NCBI GenBank assembly: GCA_963930775.1
Contig: OZ005690.1
Location: forward strand, 13,418,411 to 13,482,410
DNA: 64,000 nucleotides
Direction: 5' to 3'
DNA from: Cliona cf. orientalis
Taxonomy: Eukaryota; Porifera; Demospongiae; Clionaida; Clionaidae
Positions 24,025 through 35,058 of the stretch are shown here, one piece after another. The translations under genes were made by a program, and so were the position numbers. Under the pieces are notes generated by a model. That model had not been told where the DNA came from. It searched no databases and saw only the letters and a program-made list of their open reading frames with translations. Within the stretch, counting starts at the first letter, position 1, and every line of letters starts with the position of its first letter.

Positions 24025-26288
24025 TAGTCTCGCAAGCCACACCCTTCAATCTCCGCACGCGAGAAAGAGGGTCTGGTAACTTTGCGTACATCGAGTTGTA
24101 CTTGTACACGCTCCAAGATCCTGGAGCGACCAATCAGATTGCAGCTTTTCAGCGCTACCATAGCGCAATAACCGCGCATTGTTGTTAAACATCGCGCGCC
24201 TGTGTATATGCGTTTCACCGCCCAACTTAGTCTTTAATTAGAATTTACGGTACGGTTGTAAATTTCAATTACACGCATAGCAACGCGAACTCATTAGCGA
24301 CCTCCGTGGTTGCTATATATACTACCAGAGCCTTTTGCCATAGAAGGCAATAAAAACAGTCTTAAAATAGCAAACAAAGTCTCCTGATTCATCCAAGACC
24401 CAGTGCGCAAATATAGAACACTCTGTACAGTAGTGCGCATAGGTACAACGGTTGCCACCCCTGAACAAGACTTTTACAATGGTCATGTTTGACAGCCTAC
24501 AGCGCATCTCCTAAAGTTTTCCTGGCTTCTGCTCCACTTCTAGCAGATAGCTGAAGGCCTAACAAATCCAGATATACCATGAGTCACTTGCTCCTACTTT
24601 TTTTACATGTGGATATCAATGTCCAAAAATTCATGAATAATCACTAACAAATACACAGAAACAAGCTAATCTACAGATCCAGCAGCATCAGGAGACACCA
24701 GTGGAGTTCCCTGAGGCTCAGGAAAGGTGTTGTGGAATGAAGTCTTGCCTACCCAGGCCAAAAAGTCCTGCTGAGTGTGTGCAAATGTACGATAGTACTG
24801 AGATATGCAATGTCGTGATGTATTGTATACAAAATGCTTATTGCTCATGGTATGAGAGAGTATTAGAGGCAAAGGTAGAAGGGAAAAGAGATGGAGAGAG
24901 AGAGGGAGTGAGGGATAGGGGGGATACAGAGAGAGAGTATAGGTAGGAGATGAGAGATGTACCCTTGCATAATTATTCACTGTAAAAGCTTATATTGGCT
25001 ATTAGGCCCATACGAATACATGGAGTGTACAATCCCCACAATATAACCTTCCAAAAACTGAATTACACAGCTTTTGAATGTTTCCTGAGGCTGTTTTATC
25101 AACTAACTGGTCCTTCACAACAGAAACTATCTTCATTCTGGGCTTACCATTCTCACAAACGGCCAGGAACCATAGTCAGAGCTTGAAATCTTCAATAATT
25201 TCCATCGCGTAAAGCACCAACTAAAAAAAGGGGGAGCAACTCATACTATGGCTTACAGGTAACTTCAGTCATAGCACAAGGCTACTCCAAAACTCACCTT
25301 GGCAGGAAAACTTCACAAGAGCCAGCATAGGCTGTCAAAGAGACCCATCACAGAAAGATTAGTGTGCGCGCGGAGCCATAACTCGATGTAGGAATGTCGT
25401 AGAAGAGTCAACCTTGGACCATTCAACTCAGCTCGAGTTGCTCCATCTTGCTATGCTGTGGATAACCACGTGTTTTTAACGATATTCACAGCATGGCCAG
25501 TGCAAGGTGCATAGAGTGGTTGCTAGGAAGTGCATCCTGGTTGCTACGTGTAGGAAACAATTATGCGTGGGCGACTAAGTTTCCACTATACGTATTGGGC
25601 TGAAACGCCCGTGATATATATATACGTATGCTAGGCAAGCGCGCGCCGCGCAATCTAAACTTAATGTGACGTCACGTAAAACAGTCCATTATTATATTAT
25701 TGCATTCCAGCAGCACAAAATTAATGTAGTTTAACGTAGTTAATGGCGGGAGCCGGCTCGGCATGCCACGCCCACACGCACGGCGGCGCGGCGCAAGCCA
25801 GCAGCATGCGCATGCGTGAACACAGAGTTACCTTGGTGACATTCGAGCTTCGAACGCTGTCGAGCTACTACTCTTCACGGCCCCTCCATCCACCCCTTCA
25901 GCAATACCACCACCGTCGGTCGCGAATCTCCATCCGCCAGATGTGATGTCAGGCTGGCATTCGGCCCCCCGATGGGAGCCCTCATTCACACTCCCCCCAA
26001 AGCATGACAGGTCACGTGACATGATCGTACCGTACCAGGCACGCACCAGGCATGCAGTCCGGAACCGGTAAGTGATCCGCGACTACATACCATACCACAG
26101 ATCGCGGAACGGTACAGCACTCACGTGACAAGCAATCGCCAGCCTGGCTCCCGCCAAAAGTAGTCATAGTAGCAACAGCAATACCACCACTGTACTAGAA
26201 GGTGGGAGCGATCAGAGTTAACTCTATGTATGCGAAGTTACCAGACCCTCTTTCTCTCGGAGATTGAAGGGTGTGGCTTGCGAGACTA
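24025..26288. mobile_element. 2.26-kb Mutator-like element, 9-bp TSD TAACGAGAC
   Basis: The left end TAGTCTCGCAAGCCACACCCTTCAATCTCCG (continuing to about 24095) is mirrored at 26220-26288 with few mismatches. TAACGAGAC is duplicated exactly at 24016-24024 and 26289-26297. Internal pieces (AATCAGATTGCAGC near 24135; the GTGACGTCACGTAAAA/GCGCGCGCCGCGCAAT stretch near 25640-25690) are shared with the 325-bp element at 27932-28256. No transposase-length frame is present. The interior includes a GA-rich low-complexity tract (about 24880-24945). Confidence 0.8.
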
Positions 26289-27931
26289 TAACGAGACTAG
26301 GTGGCATGGTAACTTGAGCTAGAATCTGGTCACCCACCCAAGTGCTAGTAAGAATTCACAGTAAAAATAAACGTGTTATTTTAACACGCGTTCACGTGTC
26401 ATTTGAAACTCTCAAAAAGGTTAACTTTTACCGCTCTGTCAGTGAGCGCTCGAGCATGCTCATTAGAAATGGTGCGCTTTAATTAGAATCGAGTGAGCTC
26501 TATATCCCGCGCCGCAGCCCCTATGTCGAAGAGTCAGCGTATTGGTCAACATGAACACTCGTCCCTAGGCCCTTCTTTTTGGGGCGGGGTCTGGGCACGA
26601 GACTAACAGCCCCGGGCCAAAGGGTCATATGACTACCTATCAAAGTAAGGATATGATTGGTCAGGTCACGTGACAAATATATATAGCTATGGCAAGCAAC
26701 ACAATACTTCTATATGGCAACATGGGGCAACACCATAGGGTCTGGAGCCCAATATGGAGAAAATCACAAGAGACTAGCTATATCTTCATTGATTCATTTG
26801 ATAAGTATGGTCAAAGGCTTATTGAGCCGTTTGGCGGCGAGAGCCGGGGCATGTAACGGCAAAATCCTACATGTTACTAAAAATAGATTTTGACTAGCTA
26901 TGAAATTTTGTTTGACGGCTTGTCAGCCCGTTTTTTTTGAGATTTAACAAAAATGAGAGGCTATCATGGTCCTTTCAGGTGGTTCTCAATGCTGCCAAGT
27001 ATCAGTAACAAAATTGAGCCCAGTCTGAGTCTCCAGCAGTGTAAAGCTCCCATTCACTTTACCACCCAATGACGGAGACAGAAGCCGGATGGGGTACATG
27101 TAAGCTTCTGGTTTTGTTATACATGTATCAAAGACTAGCGCAGAATGAAGATCTTTGATGACCCCAGCTTAGTCTGATACAATGTATGATGGTATTTCGT
27201 CAGCTCAGAGCTGTTGCCTTCTGGATCGTTTGGTGCTGCCAACAAAGGCTTAGCGTGCACATGTGCTCAATGCCGTCAAAGCCATAATTTGTATACTTTT
27301 GATGGAGAAAATGTTGAATTACCAATGTTGAGACTGTTGAGAACTTGTTGTGATACATGTGTTTCCAGTCGCCATAGGCAGCAAGAAAGCATGCAGCATA
27401 CACGCACATAGACTAAACTCTTAAATGTTACTAAAAACAATTAATGCAAAAGCTACATTACTATGCTTTCTACAAATACTTGTACCAAACTAGAGCTCTG
27501 TAGAGCACATACCCCGCGCACTCTGTAGCCACAGTAGCGTAGTATTGCAACACTCTGAGGCATACATGTAGCTGTTTCATGACGTGACGACCCTTTCCAA
27601 CACCGTGCTTGAACATGCGTGGTCGCATCCGCATACTATTAATATTATGCTAAAAGAGTGGGTGTGGTCGATGAACCACAGGCATGCTGAACAGAAAATG
27701 CACGATTTATAGCACTAGTAAGCCTTTTTGAAAAATTTGAAGCGCATAAAAACCAGTTTTTCACCGATATCTACCGATTGGCTGTGCTTATAGCACGCAC
27801 AGACGCCTAGAATTCGAGATCTGGCGATTTTAGTGCCGATGACAACAACAACGATAACGACGACAGACGGACAATACATTCTGTTCCACACACAAGAGCC
27901 CTAACCACTACACCACCGCTCTTGTCACTGC

Positions 27932-28256
27932 TAGTCTCGCGGAGCCAGACCCTTACGCGGGGGGAGAGGGTCTGGTGACTTGCTATACACGGAGTTGTTT
28001 TGCTGGAATGCAATAATTGGCCATTTTACGTGACGTCACGTTAGGTTTCTATTGCGCGGCGCGCGCTTGCCTATCATTTCAAAGGGCGCATGATATTTAA
28101 TGACAATGCGCGATATTGTAGAGGCGCGTGACTATGGCAACGCAGTGAAGCTGCAATCTGATTGGTGCCGCTCTGTACAGGGCGCCGGAACAACTCCGTG
28201 TATAGCAAGTCACCAGACCCTCTCCCCGCACGTAAGGGTCTGGCTCCACGAGACTA
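27932..28256. mobile_element. 325-bp Mutator-like MITE, 9-bp TSD TGTCACTGC
   Basis: TAGTCTCGCGGAGCCAGACCCTTACG (TIR about 68 bp, through GGAGTTGTT) is mirrored at 28188-28256. TGTCACTGC flanks both ends exactly (27923-27931, 28257-28265). It appears to be a deletion relative of the 2.26-kb element at 24025-26288. The 106-aa and 68-aa frames across it are TIR artefacts. Confidence 0.85.
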
Positions 28257-29019
28257 TGTCACTGCTGCCAATCATTATTTTCCCCTTTCATAGACAAACC
28301 CTAGAGACTAATCCCCCATCCCCAAATCTCCCAGCCCTTCCCATCCATACCATGTATAAGCTTACTATAATATTATACATTATACACGCGCATGATTGCG
28401 TCATAACCACGCACCAATAATCTAATTAGGATGTCTGTACATAACAATTTCGGATTACTTTAATTTACCCCTGCGCATGCGCGCTTACATACCTGTCGAA
28501 AGAATAGCATGTATATATGTGGATACATTGACGTTAGACCAAGTGTGGCTGGTGGGCCTCCCAAAGGAGACATTACCTATCAGCTAGCCTGTACTATCCA
28601 GCGCTATGGAAAAGGGAGGGATCTGGGTTCGAGACTAATCTCAAAGTTGTTAATGGGCAATTCCGTGTAAAGTGAAACTATGAGGTCAAATTTTAAAATT
28701 GATGTAATAACCACATTTGACACATCATTTTGTAGCTATATGCATCTAGTTTTAGAAATTACCCCCACATAGTGAAATTCCATTCATTTTGAGGGGTGTG
28801 GTCAATTGTACGAGGGTATTGTGGATACCGATAATTTAAATATTATGGGTATCTTCTTAAATTAGGTTGCTTGTTAGAGGCTATGTACACATATCACCCA
28901 TAAATAAATATTGTTGGATCACTTTTGAGCTATTTAATGCATATTTTTGGAAAAATTTTTTCTGGCAGGTATAATTAAATATTTCCTGGGGATAAATATC
29001 TGGACGTCAAGCTGTTCGT

Positions 29020-29218
29020 ACGTCCGTCACAAAACTTACAATTTTTATTAATTAAGGCCAATATATTTAATCTCTGCAAGTAACAGTTTGTTTCCTCTTT
29101 TAGCTCCATAGCAAGCATTAATTACCATAAAAAGTTTTAAGCCATGCCCAACAGTTTTTTAATAATTGCCGTGACAGACGTACACTTTTTATGTACGTCC
29201 GTCACGTACGTCCGTCAC
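29020..29218 (+). promoter_or_regulatory. Left cluster of ACGTCCGTCAC motifs
   Basis: Three exact 11-mers (29020-29030, 29195-29205, 29208-29218) and one inverted near-copy (29171-29181) lie inside the left part of the transposon, 0.4-0.6 kb from its end and upstream of the ORF. Their restriction to this element suggests binding sites for its own transposase or an element promoter. Confidence 0.6.
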
Positions 29219-30032
29219 AGTATATATGGTGAATATAAGAACATGGCTATATTTGTCAATACCATGATATTTTACACATTTCTAGTGATATTGTAGTATA
29301 CTGTACCCACGTGACATTGTGTTTGCAGGAAAATCTAGAGAAAATTTGTTTCAATAATGTGTAATAATATAGATAAAAATATTCCTGGAAGATATTTGTC
29401 CCCTCGTTTGTTCATAAAATTATTGACATGTTTATAGAAAATGGTATAATGAAAAGAACATGCACAGAAACGAATGTGGCCATTCAATCCAGAGGTCTAA
29501 AATTTGAGATCATTATTTCTGAGATCTAATTGCACAACGTTGACCATGAAGTCATAATTATTATCACTGTCTGAATTAAGGATCTGATGTGTTATCTTCC
29601 GCCAATGCCATCAACTACTCCCTTTGCAAGTAGTTCATAAATTTTAGAGTATGTTGACTCAACATGTTGGCTTCAAGTGATTTATATGCATTGCCATACA
29701 CTCTCTGCTATAACTGGTCCCAAGCATGACATACATGTGTATTTATTTTGCTTGATTATTATTATTATTACTATGCAATTGCATACTTTAACTCTCCGAG
29801 TCTCCAACTTTTCTTATCACGACACTTTCTCAAATCTATTCAATGCTCTTATGTAGCATAATTAGATAGTACTTTTTGATAAAGGACGGAGCCGATAAGC
29901 TTCATGCAGTGTGATAATTAGCTAAGTTCTTCATAGCTAGCTGCAGCTGTACGAACAGATAGCTATAGGTGTGCTATTTCTAGAAAACATCCGAGTGTTT
30001 TGTGACAAAAAGTGCAGAGGTTTAGAATCGCT

Positions 30033-32132
30033 ATGTCCACTTGCAAAGAAAGGCAAGCCAAACGAAGGGAAAAAATTAAGCAGGACAAAGAACTGTATCA
30101 AGCCTATCTAGAAAAGGACAAGAAAAGAAAAGCAACAAGGTGTGCAGCTTCAAAGTTGCAGATGAGTGCACATCAGTTAGAAGAACATCGAGTAAAAGAA
30201 CGCTTGCGCCTGAGAAAATATCGCGAAAAGAAAAAGTTGGAGACTCTGCAGAGTACACAGACGGAAAATGGCCAGCAATCAACAAGCACTTACACTCCAT
30301 ACCGTACTTCACAGTCTTTGGGGAAGGCTGTGAAGCGGGCACAGGTTTCCCTACCATCCTCTCCACGTAAGAAGCGATGCGTAATTGAAAATCTAGCAAA
30401 AAAGGCTGGCCTTAGTATTGCTAATAGCTCACCTTCTCAAAAGAGAGGATTAAGTGAGGAAACCAAGGGTGCTGTGAATGCCTTTTACCTCAATAATGAC
30501 ATTACTTGGCAAGCCCCAGGTAGAAAGGATAGGGTCATTATACGAGAGGTAAATTCTGATGGAAAGATGGAAAAGAGAACTGAACAAACACGATACATGC
30601 TGATGTCGCTAAGCGAGGCATATGCCAAATTTATTGAGGAACACCCTAGCCATAAGATTGGCCGAAGTAAGTTTTGTGAGTTGAGACCAAAGAATATTAA
30701 GCTCTTTGATCACATCCCTCACCATGTATGTGTTTGTTCATACCATGAGAATGTACGTCTTTTGCTGGTAGCATTGAGAGAGCATACATCACTTGCTGTA
30801 GAGTTTCACGATTTTATATCACAAGTGACTTGTGATCCTCAGGCTAAAGAGTGCTTGAGCAGTCAGTGCCAAATCTGTCAAGACCGAATTGACAGATTTG
30901 CTCCCAGCAATGGTAGTGTTTCTGTTCGCTATCTCCAATGGCAAAACAACGAACGAGTGGAAAAGGTGGAAATCTTAGGAACAGTTGAAGATGCTTTCCT
31001 TGAGCTCAAGAGGCAGCTTAAACCATTCCTAAACCACACATACGTCAAACGCAAGCAGGCCGCTTACTTAGATACAGTGGTATCTAAGTGCGATGGCAAT
31101 CAAGTTGTTCTTCAGGTTGATTTTTCAGAGAACGCAACCATAGCTAGCCAACGAGAAATTCAGTCAGCACACTGGAGTCACGCACAAGCCACCATTTTTA
31201 CCGCACATGCATGGATAGACTCCAACACTAGTGAAAGCGTGGTACTTGTATCAGACGATCTTAATCATTCAAAGCAGAGTGTGTATGTGTTCATGCAATA
31301 CATTTTCAATCACTTGAAGACAAAGTGTCCTGACATGAAGGTCATTAATGTATTTAGTGATGGTGCTAGCTCCCAGTTCAAACAGAAGTACCTGTTCTCA
31401 AATCTTTATGGTTGGGAACAGGAGCACAGCCTCACGATCATTTGGAATTTTTTTGCGACCTCGCATGGGAAGGGAGTAGTTGATGGCATTGGTGGCACAG
31501 TCAAGCGAGCTGTGTGGAGGCATGTCAGAAGTGACCAGGCTCATGTCACCAACGCGGAGGAGTATGCTGCTATAGCTCGCGAGCGCTGCCCCAATATCCA
31601 CATTAGCTACATTAAACGAGAACAAATAGAATCCCTCAAGCCATTCCTTGAACAGAAATGGAGTGATGTTGTGGCTGTGCCCATGACACATCAAACTCAC
31701 TGCTTCAAAACCAGTGGTAAAGTCAAGCTCATGGTGGCAGACATTTCCGCATCCACAGCATTTCGTATTGTCCGTATACGCAAGGCCAGCTCTGACGATG
31801 AAGACGTACAGTCAGATAAGAGTAGTGGCAAAGAGGATAGCCATGCCAAAAACAACTCACCAGATCCTCCGGACAGTGATACGACCACACAATTACCCCT
31901 ATCAGTCGGGCAGTGGGTTCTTGTCCGGTACGATGGCCTCGAATTTCCAGGGGAGGTAACGGCTTGTGGCGAGACTGATGCCGAAGTAAATGTAATGCAT
32001 GCAAGTGGTAGTGCCTGGAAGTGGCCAACCAATCCAGACAAGATTTTCTATGAGCATGCTAACATTTTGCGACGAATTAACCCTCCAAGGGCAGCTGGCC
32101 ATCGTGGTCAATTTATATTCGATGACATTTAA
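30033..32132 (+). CDS. Transposase-like protein of the 4.0-kb element
   Basis: Uninterrupted 699-codon frame. The frame stays open 21 bases further upstream, but only from a GTG, so the first ATG at 30033 was chosen. The N-terminus (about 1-60) is very basic and helix-prone. A Cys/His cluster follows: HHVCVCSYH (Cys233, Cys235, His238), then C-x6-C-x4-C-x2-C at 267-282. A probable RNase-H-like catalytic core contains VLQVDFSENA (Asp363), INVFSDGASSQF (Asp443) and SHGKGVVDGIGG (Asp484). The C-terminus (about 625-695) has VGQWVLVRYDGLEFPGEV...WKWP, resembling a Tudor/SH3-like fold. Related proteins with the SDG..SQFK and HGKG.VDGIGG signatures are, from memory, widespread as unnamed proteins in animals; the superfamily name is not assigned. 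An AATAAA lies at 32179-32184. No introns needed. Confidence 0.85.
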   Translation: MSTCKERQAKRREKIKQDKELYQAYLEKDKKRKATRCAASKLQMSAHQLEEHRVKERLRLRKYREKKKLETLQSTQTENGQQSTSTYTPYRTSQSLGKAVKRAQVSLPSSPRKKRCVIENLAKKAGLSIANSSPSQKRGLSEETKGAVNAFYLNNDITWQAPGRKDRVIIREVNSDGKMEKRTEQTRYMLMSLSEAYAKFIEEHPSHKIGRSKFCELRPKNIKLFDHIPHHVCVCSYHENVRLLLVALREHTSLAVEFHDFISQVTCDPQAKECLSSQCQICQDRIDRFAPSNGSVSVRYLQWQNNERVEKVEILGTVEDAFLELKRQLKPFLNHTYVKRKQAAYLDTVVSKCDGNQVVLQVDFSENATIASQREIQSAHWSHAQATIFTAHAWIDSNTSESVVLVSDDLNHSKQSVYVFMQYIFNHLKTKCPDMKVINVFSDGASSQFKQKYLFSNLYGWEQEHSLTIIWNFFATSHGKGVVDGIGGTVKRAVWRHVRSDQAHVTNAEEYAAIARERCPNIHISYIKREQIESLKPFLEQKWSDVVAVPMTHQTHCFKTSGKVKLMVADISASTAFRIVRIRKASSDDEDVQSDKSSGKEDSHAKNNSPDPPDSDTTTQLPLSVGQWVLVRYDGLEFPGEVTACGETDAEVNVMHASGSAWKWPTNPDKIFYEHANILRRINPPRAAGHRGQFIFDDI

Positions 32133-32178
32133 CTGTCTAAGAGATAGAGATAACTTGCTCACATGTACAATTAAGAAT

Positions 32179-32184
32179 AATAAA
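32179..32184 (+). terminator. Polyadenylation signal AATAAA of the transposase gene
   Basis: Canonical hexamer 47 bases after the stop codon of the transposase-like ORF, within the element. Confidence 0.5.
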
Positions 32185-32274
32185 TATTATTCTGTTGTCT
32201 TATAGCATAAATTACCTGTGAAATATATATTTATGATGTTATTAAAAAAATTGGCATAAAACATTCACACAAGT

Positions 32275-32662
32275 ACGTCCGTCACAAATTTGTGTATGTC
32301 CGTCACAAGATTAAGTAATCAATTTAAAGGACATGCACCAACCATTTTCTTTCTATCCCCTGACATATTTCATAGGCATGCTAGCTTATCAATTTAAGCC
32401 TATAGACAATTAAATTATCTTGCACACTTCACAAACTTTCAATGGTAAAGATATCACCATACCGAAACTAAATTTCTCTGAATATGTCCGTCACAGGACT
32501 TTAACCTCAACCTCCACCCACCAAGTAACTGAAGTTTCTAGATTTTATATTAAGTTGAGTAGAGTAGATAGAGTGATAAGGGATTATATTGTAATGAACT
32601 GGTTGATAACTAAGGATATCATTTTTTCAACCAAAATAACCTCCAAACTGTACGTCCGTCAC
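32275..32662 (+). promoter_or_regulatory. Right cluster of ACGTCCGTCAC / ATGTCCGTCAC motifs
   Basis: Four copies (32275-32285, 32296-32306, 32484-32494, 32652-32662). The last lies 13 bp inside the right terminus. They have the same orientation as those on the left side, so the sites are direct and not mirror-symmetric. Confidence 0.6.
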
Positions 32663-33544
32663 AATGGAACTGCCCTAATGATAAATTAAATTTACACAAG
32701 TATAAAAACAATTGAATAAAATTAAAGAATGAAGTAGGGATGGCAGGATCAAAAAGTACACAAACAAGAAGCGAGATCATCGTGATGGTGAGTAAAATTT
32801 TACCGTGACTATATATGCATTATGTGTGCTTTATCCATGCACCTAAATCAATGAAAGAGAGAAGAGGCTAAAAAAACAACAAACAAAAAACAACGATATG
32901 GGGAACGATGACAGTTTTTCCGAGCGAAGCGAGGTCTCTACTCGGGCTCGAGAGTCGTTTCGTGTGGCTTCTGGGCGTATCTTTCGCGTGCGTCTAAATT
33001 TTCTTTCTTACTCTCTTCCTCGACTCAGGCCACGTCGCCATGTGCTACCGAGTCAAAAGCTGTGGCCTCCCTCAAGATGGTCATGCAAGGCCTACAAACT
33101 CTACTGTTCGGCTGGACTGTGCTTACCGGGTACATGTAAATCAATCTTCGCGCGGCCAAAAACGATCGCATCTTCTTGGCCCAAAGTTGTTCGTCCTGAC
33201 GCTGATGGTAAAGATGTTGCTAGCTGTGGCCTGTCAATTGATTTACTCTTGGCTTCATTCTTCCAAGACTGACGACATAATGGAGCTCCTTTTGTTGCTA
33301 ATACTTCAGCATATGCGCATAGACAAAAGAAACCACTCCCTTGTCACGTGATCTACACGCGCAACACAAATTTAATTTACAGGGAAGGGGGAACCCTAAT
33401 ACAAATTCATCACGCATAAACAGGAAGTTCAATACAGGATATTGGTTGGCATAGTGGCTCGCTGAGTGAGGACTGCTACACAAAGTGTAACTCTAGTTTT
33501 AGTGCAATATTAGTGGCTGAAGAAAGGGGTATGTAAATGGTTAT

Positions 33545-33733
33545 ACCGTAGATCTGGAAATTTTCGTGTACAGAAACTTTCGTATGATAAATTTTCGTGT
33601 AAAAATATTTTCGTAGGAACGACCCCTTACCGCATTAGCGTTAATAGTGCATACTAATTTTCGTAAGATTAATTTTCGTAGCCGCCACCGACTACGAAAA
33701 TATTTTTACAACGAAAATTTCCAGATTTACGGT
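33545..33733. mobile_element. ACCGTA-ended MITE with TTTTCGT repeats
   Basis: ACCGTAGATCTGGAAATTTTCGT is mirrored by ACGAAAATTTCCAGATTTACGGT. The interior has at least five more TTTTCGTA/TACGAAAA blocks, similar in style to the element at 343-768. Confidence 0.7.
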
Positions 33734-34227
33734 AACTGGTGCTGATATTATACGTATTAAAATTAATACTTGCCTAAAGTGTGGTATGTAAACTATCGAG
33801 GACGTTAAAAGTTTATATAAATTACATGCAGTTTTATTGTCACCGAAATCGCTGTTGAAGGGTGGTCATTATTTAGATTCAAACTAGTAGAAAGTATGTG
33901 CTAGAACAGAGGCCGGAGGTTGGATACACATCATGAAATTAATATTCCTGCATAAATTATTAGTGACTTAGTACTGCACTTGTTTCGATCACAGATTTAG
34001 TCAAAGACGACTTTTTTAGCCTGATTTCAAATCCAGAGAGGGAGAACAGACGAACGAAGCCTTAATCAGCCTGAAATGCTGACTTTTGAGTAATTATGAG
34101 CAACAACAAAGCCTCAGTACTCACTTATTTGGCAGGGATTTAACGGGATTGAAACAAGTTGTCAAGGCTCACCGAGTTCTTTCCTAACGGCATCCTTCGT
34201 GAGGCACAGGAGTGCGTGACTGATATA

Positions 34228-34728
34228 CAGTGGACTCTCCGAATAACGGACACCTTGGTACATAGGCTTCTGTCCTTTATTTGGGGTGTATCCTTTATTG
34301 GGGTGTTTTATTTTAATCACCCCCCGCTTCATCTAATATATAGTCAGACCTCAGCCATACATTGACAGAATTCAAGAAATAGTACTGTAACAGCCATTAC
34401 TAGCCAAAGGACTACTTTAGTGTGTCTACATGTATTGCCGTCTTATTATTTTTGTACAGATTATTAATAATGCCATGACCTGCATGTAAGAAGGTCGAGG
34501 GCGGGGTTAGCCACACCCACTGCCGTCCGTTAATCGGAACTTTTTTTGTATATTACTGTATTACTTCGTGCTAACTGCTGTGTCCGTTATCCGGAATTCG
34601 GAGGTTGTCCGCTATTCAGGTGCTGCTACTGTATTGAACATATGGAGATATCGGTTGGTACATATAGCAGTGTCCGTTATTGGGTAGAGGTCCGTTATTG
34701 GGAGTGTCCGTTAATAGAGAGTCCACTG
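34228..34728. mobile_element. Mariner/pogo-like MITE, TA target site
   Basis: CAGTGGACTCTC...GAGAGTCCACTG ends are flanked by TA on both sides (34226-34227, 34729-34730). CAGTGNACTCTC-type ends with TA duplication are typical of pogo/Tigger-like Tc1-mariner elements. The interior has repeated (T)GTCCGTTATT(C/G)GG blocks in both orientations. No transposase frame remains. Confidence 0.75.
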
Positions 34729-35058
34729 TATACCTGCCACGTTTCTATATATTTTATGTTGGTCCACGTGACACGTCCATTGGTGACATTTGATGACACA
34801 TGTCCAACCTCCCCTGGTGCTAGAAAGGCTACACTCGAACTTGTGATCTCTGAAGTCCCACTGTTCAATTGCAGTGCTCAAGGGGGTGGGGCCCAAAGGA
34901 TTATATTGACCCCACGTGCATCCGCAGGGGTTGAAGTATAATTGGTACGTCATGTCGTTGTTAGCACAAAAGTTGCCTTATCTCAAGATCAAGGCACCTG
35001 AGCAACTCACAAGCGCAATGAATTTGGTGAGAAACTGGCTTCCGTATTTATTAGCTAT

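Larger units (their letters stand above)
19577..28654. other. Intergenic region with transposon relics and an orphan receptor exon
   Basis: No complete gene is supported. In order the region holds a decayed mobile-element ORF (19885-20115), a 357-bp inverted-repeat element (20295-20651), an orphan receptor tail exon (20961-21103), a hairpin (21682-21820), two GC-centred palindromes (21968-22071, 22983-23086), a 2.26-kb Mutator-like element (24025-26288) and its 325-bp relative (27932-28256). Relic ends of the same family (GGTCTGGGCACGAGACTA near 26605; GGATCTGGGTTCGAGACTA near 28620) lie between them. About 26,300-27,900 shows nothing assignable. Confidence 0.6.
28655..32675 (+). mobile_element. 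Intact-looking 4.0-kb DNA transposon, TSD TAAT
   Basis: Ends: GGGCAATTCCGTGT at 28655 and, in reverse complement, GGGCAGTTCCATTGT at 32675, giving a short imperfect TIR of about 14 bp. The direct repeats TAAT at 28651-28654 and 32676-32679 fit a 4-bp target duplication. One long ORF (30033-32132) occupies the centre. The motif ACGTCCGTCAC, or ATGTCCGTCAC, occurs at 29020-29030, 29195-29205, 29208-29218, 32275-32285, 32296-32306, 32484-32494 and 32652-32662, all in the same orientation, with one imperfect inverted copy at 29171-29181. These are candidate transposase-binding sites. The left flank is a relic MITE end; the right flank (about 32698-32790) recurs at about 50985-51045. The element looks complete and may be recently active. 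Confidence 0.8.

Noticed and set aside
30076..30399. 107-aa minus-strand frame opposite the transposase
   Set aside because: Shadow of the 699-codon plus-strand ORF; the same holds for the frames at 31398-32162.
32898..33351. Overlapping 124- and 103-aa frames
   Set aside because: Two frames open over the same DNA, no recognisable motif, no consistent splice context. Left as non-coding, though weakly.
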